Source of the DNA: Chitinophagales bacterium
GTDB taxonomy: Bacteria; Bacteroidota; Bacteroidia; Chitinophagales; Chitinophagaceae
Reading direction: 5' to 3'
Assembly (NCBI GenBank): GCA_020636505.1
Contig: JACJXR010000002.1
Location: forward strand, 1-64,000
DNA length: 64,000 nt
Shown piece by piece: positions 60,301 to 64,000 of this stretch. A program made the translations under genes and the position numbers. How positions within the stretch are numbered: the stretch's first letter is position 1; every line of letters starts with the position of its first letter. The notes under the pieces were generated by a model. The model was not told the DNA's origin. It worked only from the letters and a program-made list of their open reading frames with translations, and ran no database searches.

Positions 60301-61912
60301 CAGTATTCGGAGGGACTATAATATTGAACTGCTCGTTTGAGTTACCCACCAAAAAACCTGTTTTATATCTCGTACTGTCCAGTATTATCAGTGAACGATA
60401 CAAGTTCAAAAAGCCGTAACCGAACCTGTAATCAGGACCCTTGTTTCCAATATCTGTTGAGCCATTTATCAATATGGCTTTCAATATATCTGCTCTGGGT
60501 AGCGAATTGCTGTTCAGTTGCCTGTAACGCTGTGTCAACAATCCCGCTGCAGCAGCTACCTGCGGACAAGCCATGCTTGTACCGCTGGCCACCAAATACC
60601 CCTCAGACTTTGTTGTCGAATTCACATCAACACCCACTGCAGATATCTCGGGCTTCAACCTGCCATCTCGTACAGGGCCTCGCGACGCATTACCTGCGTT
60701 TACGTACTCCTTATCGGTACTTGTAACCACTAAAGGGTTTTTGGCCACTTGATATCCGCCGGCTATGGTAGCAAATCCATGTGGGTATGGAGGACAATCA
60801 AAAAAACCATCGTTGGCGGCCGCAAACACATGCAACACATCTTCGTATACATTGCAGAGGTTGTCCAAACCTTGAGATAGTTGGTCGTACACTCCTGCAT
60901 ACTCACAACTCCCTCGTGATGCAGAATAAGAATTGTTCGTAACGTTTACTTGAAACTTCTGGCGTATGGCAGGCGTTGCCGACAACACTTCACTGAAATA
61001 ATGATCGATGAGCGTTGCGTGAGTAGCCATACCTTCACCTCTAGGGTCTATGATACCTGCACCACCTACTATACCGTTTATATGCACACCATGATTTGTA
61101 TATCCCGCAGGAGTATAATTCACTACTCTATCCAACAAATCAATATGAAAGATGCCTGATGTATTATCACCAACCCCTATGAACACTCCTTCTCCTCTTA
61201 ACCCATGACCTCCATATACAATTGGACTATACCCTCTACGTATACCTGTTATCGACTTTGCAATAATATTCAACGGTACCTCCTCCCTGACGGGACTTAC
61301 AAACGACACACCATACCAATCTATAAGCTTAGACACATTGGAGGGAGACAACCTCACATTGCAATAATTCAATGTCTCCATATTATCCTTCAGCAATATT
61401 GCTCCAATGCTTTCAAGGAAGCTCTCTATATATTCTTTGGCGACACTGCTGTAAAAAGCTACACATACATCCTTTTTACTTGGAGAAACCGATATCTGGT
61501 CAGCAAGGTCGTAAGAGGTTTTCCAATCGTTCTGTACTTCTGATACAAATACGATACCCGCATCCTTATATATGCTCTGTACTTGCTTACTGTTTATTAT
61601 GGCTACATATGTGTTATCAGGAATATAGTCCTCCAAACTTACGCCCGAACGTTTAAGCATTGATTCTATTTCTATTGTCGGCTGCTCTTCAAAATGAAGT
61701 AGTACTTGTACAGGATATTTGATTTCGCCGATGTTGTTCTTTGTTTGCCAGACTTCGAGGTTGTTATACGCAAGTATCTTTCCTGTCTTCAGGTAAATAT
61801 TTTTATACAGCGCATCCTGTGCTTTTGATTGAAAGCAATACAGAATAAGAATGAAGAAAGAAAAGGATCTCAGTATACCTGTTATGTTGAAGCCCGACTG
61901 TACAATTCGCAT
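57386..61912 (-). CDS. Large secreted subtilase (S8) with T9SS type A sorting domain
   Basis: 1508 residues: signal peptide (to ~31), a pro-region (~60-205), a peptidase S8 domain with catalytic Asp249 (GVGDN), His274 (NHGVHINGIVGG) and Ser446 (GTSMACPQVAA), then beta domains: a jelly-roll (~520-620), Ig-like and fibronectin-III-like (AATQCPGYISVEWNSVIDATSYEVMRKRG, ~745), CARDB-like modules, and a MAM-like domain (PYTEGFEQNDGYWYTDG, ~1245). The C-terminal ~80 residues SISPNPTSDGKVTIEW...GVYIIKLIIGDKEHVRKIVCTRK are the type A sorting tail. Secreted endopeptidase. Confidence 0.95.
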   Translation of the reverse strand: MRIVQSGFNITGILRSFSFFILILYCFQSKAQDALYKNIYLKTGKILAYNNLEVWQTKNNIGEIKYPVQVLLHFEEQPTIEIESMLKRSGVSLEDYIPDNTYVAIINSKQVQSIYKDAGIVFVSEVQNDWKTSYDLADQISVSPSKKDVCVAFYSSVAKEYIESFLESIGAILLKDNMETLNYCNVRLSPSNVSKLIDWYGVSFVSPVREEVPLNIIAKSITGIRRGYSPIVYGGHGLRGEGVFIGVGDNTSGIFHIDLLDRVVNYTPAGYTNHGVHINGIVGGAGIIDPRGEGMATHATLIDHYFSEVLSATPAIRQKFQVNVTNNSYSASRGSCEYAGVYDQLSQGLDNLCNVYEDVLHVFAAANDGFFDCPPYPHGFATIAGGYQVAKNPLVVTSTDKEYVNAGNASRGPVRDGRLKPEISAVGVDVNSTTKSEGYLVASGTSMACPQVAAAAGLLTQRYRQLNSNSLPRADILKAILINGSTDIGNKGPDYRFGYGFLNLYRSLIILDSTRYKTGFLVGNSNEQFNIIVPPNTAKLKVFLCWNDRPASPLSSKQLVHDLDLEVTEPNNKLHNPLVLDAAPANMNNLAVEKPDHINNTEQVVIYDPAPGNYTINVKAFDVTSFGQSYTVAYDFVPNGIDIVYPINGAQIKADDSAYIYWNAPEGTGTFKIEYSDDNGNNWNNIDASVAADKRYYKWFVPNFISSGECMIRVSRNGTGEQTTTGLFVVNKQPEIKLAATQCPGYISVEWNSVIDATSYEVMRKRGAHMEVIAITTDTAYIFKGLSLDSTYYVSVRPVIDGLSGYRALAIKHQPNTGDCSGSISDGDLMLVDVVSLSTGRVLTSSALGSSETVKLKVRNLDDVKCDSFMMYYRVNGGAWITQKYSNVIPPGAILEVNFSTTVDLSALQTYTFNAAIRNLSVTDPVSENDSMMKVVRNLGNAAIQLSYSSDFETTPVFTTSADTMGLGDSLRWDYSNLSDTGRLRSQVLNTVTISGDRSLSMDAYKATASCQNILLATYNLSNYDAANEEVRLEFDYILHGIPKSPTGNFVQVRGADTKSYSLIYNYDMDAKSVGKVNNSGSLSLSDVMLSKGDGFSTSTQVSFNQNDTSVIGDRNFGNGITIDNVRLYTVQNDIQLISIKSPVASACGINGPVPLTITIRNGVNNTLNNVSLSFKLDDNNIVTETLSSIAAKQTMGYTFSSQVDISSYGAHNIDVWVAVSGDSYTKNDSILNHIVRNQPLISSFPYTEGFEQNDGYWYTDGVNTTWEWGKPVAGKIDKAASGTNAWVTNLKGNYKDNEWSYLYSPCFDIASLNNPTLSFQAAFDIENCGAVLCDEAYVEYTSDGVVWERLRNNSGVNWYNDTNFLAWTWEDKTMWQPVTNALPDTVSNIQFRFVLRTDPGSTKEGLSIDDVRIYDDVLYPGTNEVISISPNPTSDGKVTIEWTANSGVVMQVAITDLSGRNVFRNDYTAQQGYNKTVLNTPFMSGVYIIKLIIGDKEHVRKIVCTRK

Positions 61913-61999
61913 ATTACCTGTGTAATAATCAATATTACAAGTTACTGATTATTGACATAACAGCACTTAATAAATACTTCAGAATTGCAATATCAAGGT

Positions 62000-62007
62000 C
62001 AAATATA
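62000..62007 (-). promoter_or_regulatory. Possible -7 element of the subtilase gene
   Basis: Minus-strand TATATTTG immediately after the response-regulator stop, about 88 bp before the subtilase ATG. Confidence 0.35.
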
Positions 62008-62010
62008 GCC

Positions 62011-62712
62011 CTATGCGGAGTTGGCCACACGTGTATTCACCACCATCTTGAAACCTACACCGTAGGCGTTCAGTATCTCGATATCAGGATCGGCCTTAAA
62101 GTACTTACGCACCTTACTTATATAGACGTCCATGCTTTTCGCGGAAAAATAATCGTCGTTACCCCATACCTTTTCCAGTATGGTTTTTCTATTCACAAGC
62201 ACGTTTTCGTTTTGGGCAAGTATATATATCAACTCACATTCCTTGGAGCTCAATTTTTGCGATTCCTCCTCACTTTCGAGTGTCATCTTCCGATAGTCAA
62301 ACTCAAACTTACCGATATTGAACAGTTCTTGCTTAATACCGTTTGTTCCTTTGGTACGTTTCAATATCGCATTGATACGCAGTGCTAATTCTTGCGTACT
62401 GAACGGTTTGGTAATGTAATCGTCACAACCTGTCTCAAAGCCCTTTATTTTATCTGCATGTTGTGATTTTGACGTAAGAAATATCAATGGCATATCGGGC
62501 TCAACAGCTTTTATATCTTTTGCAAGCTCGTATCCATCTCTTGATGGCAACATTATATCAAGAATACACAAGTCATAGTCACCACTTGTGAAAGCAGACA
62601 TACCTTCACCTCCGTTCTTATACCAGTCTACATCATAACCTTTATTTTCAAGATTTTCTTTAAGCAGCATGCCCAAATTCTGGTCGTCTTCAACAAATAA
62701 TATTCTGCTCAT
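62011..62712 (-). CDS. OmpR-family response regulator (RprY-like)
   Basis: 233 residues: receiver domain (~2-118) with phospho-acceptor Asp52 in DLCILDIMLPSRDGYELA, acidic pocket VEDD and Lys in FLTSKSQ, then a winged-helix DNA-binding domain (~130-228) with SSKECELIYILAQNENVLVNRKTILEKVWGNDDYFSAKSMDVYISKVRKYF. The kinase gene lies 3 bp upstream on the same strand, so they form one operon. The target genes are unknown. Confidence 0.95.
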   Translation of the reverse strand: MSRILFVEDDQNLGMLLKENLENKGYDVDWYKNGGEGMSAFTSGDYDLCILDIMLPSRDGYELAKDIKAVEPDMPLIFLTSKSQHADKIKGFETGCDDYITKPFSTQELALRINAILKRTKGTNGIKQELFNIGKFEFDYRKMTLESEEESQKLSSKECELIYILAQNENVLVNRKTILEKVWGNDDYFSAKSMDVYISKVRKYFKADPDIEILNAYGVGFKMVVNTRVANSA

Positions 62713-62715
62713 AGT

Positions 62716-64000
62716 TTAACTTTTCAACGGTAAATAAATAATAAACTCTGTTCCTTTCTCAGGTTTACTCTTCACGTCGATTTCACCACGGTGATAATCA
62801 ACGATATGTTTTACATAACTCAATCCCAGACCGAACCCCTTTACATCATGCCTATCGCCGATAGTATGTCTGTAAAAACGGTCGAATGCATTCTTAAGCA
62901 CCTCTGCAGACATACCTATCCCGTTATCCTTTACAGTTAATATCAATTTTCCACTCACGTTAGATGTTGATATCACTATTTCAGGCTGATTGTCTCTGTA
63001 TTTGATGGCATTGTCGATGAGGTTGTGCAGCATGTTCAACATCTGCCTTTCATCAGCTTTTATAGTATAATGTTCGGCATTCAAGTTCAACTTAATACTG
63101 CCTCCTAAGTTTTGTAATTGTATATCAAACGCACTTACCGCGGATACTATCACCTCGTGCATGTCAACAGGTTTGAAATCAAGATGAACATTATGATGCT
63201 CTAAAGAGGCCAACTGAAGTATCTGCTCTACATTATCGTCCAGCTTCTTACTCTCCTCTCCAACTATATCGAAGTAATGGTCTCCTTTTGATTTTGATTC
63301 TCTCCAGTTCTCAATGGCAAGATTTATATTGGTAAGCGGTGTTTTGAACTCGTGCGTAATATTGCTGATAAAATTATCCTTCATCACAGACAGCTTCTCC
63401 TGATTGATGATGGTGCGAACAAAGTATGCAAACGACAATATCAGTATTAATATCACAATGGCTGAAGACAACATCATTACAAATGAAGACTTCAACACCA
63501 CACCGAAAGAATCGGGGACATAAACGGTCAGCAAATATGGACTGCTGATACCATTACTCAAGAGAGGCACTTCAAGACGCTCCTCATCCATTAGTTTTTT
63601 ATTGTCCATACTACCGAGGACAAAGTCATATTCACTTTTTGTACTCTTCCTCATGCCGGCTATATATTGAGTATCCAACTCGTTTTTCTCCAATACAGCC
63701 TTTATGTCTTTATCAAGTCGTGTAGTGTCTATTATTGTTGCAAGGCTAAAAGTGTTGTCATATGCAACGTTTAAGTTCTCAGGGGTAAGTTGGGTGAAAT
63801 TATACGCTCCTGAATCTCTGATACCTTCAAAAGCAAAACTGAATGTCGCATCCAATGTCGCGGAAAATGTGGTCAGGTTTATGCTGTTATAGTTTTGGAA
63901 ACTTGTATCATTCTCCCTCACGAAAAAATTATACATGTTTACAGTATCGACTGACAAAACCTCTTTAGTGTCAAGGTCGAAATGATACTTAAGCAGTTGT
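62716..64000 (-). CDS. Sensor histidine kinase, 5' end outside window
   Basis: 428 codons are inside the window; the frame remains open beyond the right edge, so the start is not here. A periplasmic sensor region is followed by a transmembrane helix (FVMMLSSAIVILILILSFAYFV, ~residues 182-203 of the visible ORF), then HisKA with the phospho-acceptor His in ITHEFKTPLTNINLAIENW, and HATPase with N box DNAIKYRDN, G1 DNGIGMSAE, F box FDRFYR and G2 GFGLGLSYV. Organisation and tight linkage to the regulator match Bacteroidota RprX-type kinases. Sensory signal unknown. Confidence 0.92.
   Translation of the reverse strand, partial: QLLKYHFDLDTKEVLSVDTVNMYNFFVRENDTSFQNYNSINLTTFSATLDATFSFAFEGIRDSGAYNFTQLTPENLNVAYDNTFSLATIIDTTRLDKDIKAVLEKNELDTQYIAGMRKSTKSEYDFVLGSMDNKKLMDEERLEVPLLSNGISSPYLLTVYVPDSFGVVLKSSFVMMLSSAIVILILILSFAYFVRTIINQEKLSVMKDNFISNITHEFKTPLTNINLAIENWRESKSKGDHYFDIVGEESKKLDDNVEQILQLASLEHHNVHLDFKPVDMHEVIVSAVSAFDIQLQNLGGSIKLNLNAEHYTIKADERQMLNMLHNLIDNAIKYRDNQPEIVISTSNVSGKLILTVKDNGIGMSAEVLKNAFDRFYRHTIGDRHDVKGFGLGLSYVKHIVDYHRGEIDVKSKPEKGTEFIIYLPLKS

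Overview
The window is a dense block of chromosome from a Bacteroidota bacterium, most likely of the Chitinophagales/Sphingobacteriia side of the phylum. The evidence is the set of type IX secretion (T9SS) cargo proteins with type A sorting tails or CHU_C-like (type B) gliding-motility C-termini, the three-gene sdhCAB operon with a fused five-helix cytochrome b, Kdo (LPS) genes, a CarboxypepD_reg-type TonB receptor, an RprX/RprY-like two-component pair, DUF4476/DUF1573/DUF4105 proteins, and many Bacteroidota-style promoters (-7 TAnnTTTG) in front of genes. GC content looks close to 40 percent. I see no insertion sequence, integrase, phage gene or CRISPR array, and apart from the SRP RNA gap (239 bp) and one 239-bp divergent promoter region no intergenic stretch is large; none exceeds 300 bases.

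Layout. 1-3500 (minus): 3'-truncated giant secreted protein with five tandem ~131-residue modules, an Ig-like domain and HYR repeats; then tRNA-Met and its terminator. 3822-4259 (minus): thioesterase. 4286-9736 (plus): housekeeping operon of FAH-family enzyme, bestrophin, secreted protein, ung, plsC, DUF2520 protein, adrenodoxin-type ferredoxin, iscX and kdsC. 9766-16190 (minus): ten tightly overlapping genes, SDR, thioesterase, cinA, aroK, DUF423, kdsB, polysaccharide deacetylase, LolA-like, lipoprotein and FabZ-like hotdog protein; the last four resemble the accessory set of aryl-polyene/flexirubin-type clusters but no ketosynthase is present here. 16293-20209 (minus): T9SS cargo with PKD domains, alpha/beta hydrolase, DUF4105 protein. 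20273-23760 (minus): sdhCAB with a full promoter and terminator. 23846-28531 (minus): ddl, PASTA protein, T9SS cargo, rhodanese, acidic protein. 28631-32863: DUF3052, phosphohexomutase, transaldolase-like aldolase, SRP RNA, PGI/PMI, YraN. 32866-40213 (minus): APC permease, MscS channel, Na+/H+ antiporter, TonB receptor behind a perfect 20-bp palindrome. 40453-45433: CHU_C protein, 42-bp palindromic terminator, tRNA-Leu, LuxE-like ligase, lipoprotein, NRDE-family protein with altered key residues. 45459-48415 (minus): pdhB and a BCCP-DUF4476-lipoprotein operon. 48561-56026: M1 peptidase, coaE, yajC, DUF1573, nusB, acyltransferase, PadR plus membrane partner. 56128-64000: FAD reductase, a 1508-residue secreted subtilase with T9SS tail, and a response regulator/histidine kinase pair cut by the window edge.

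Functionally most of it is core metabolism and envelope biology: Kdo synthesis and activation (KdsC, KdsB), phospholipid synthesis (PlsC), peptidoglycan precursor (Ddl), sugar phosphate interconversion, respiration, and secreted surface proteins. Nothing here is a clear novel defence or biosynthetic system. The points most worth following are the metal-type operator embedded in the TonB receptor promoter, the four-gene deacetylase-LolA-lipoprotein-hotdog module, the BCCP-DUF4476 operon, the NRDE protein without Cys2, and the modular architecture of the first gene.
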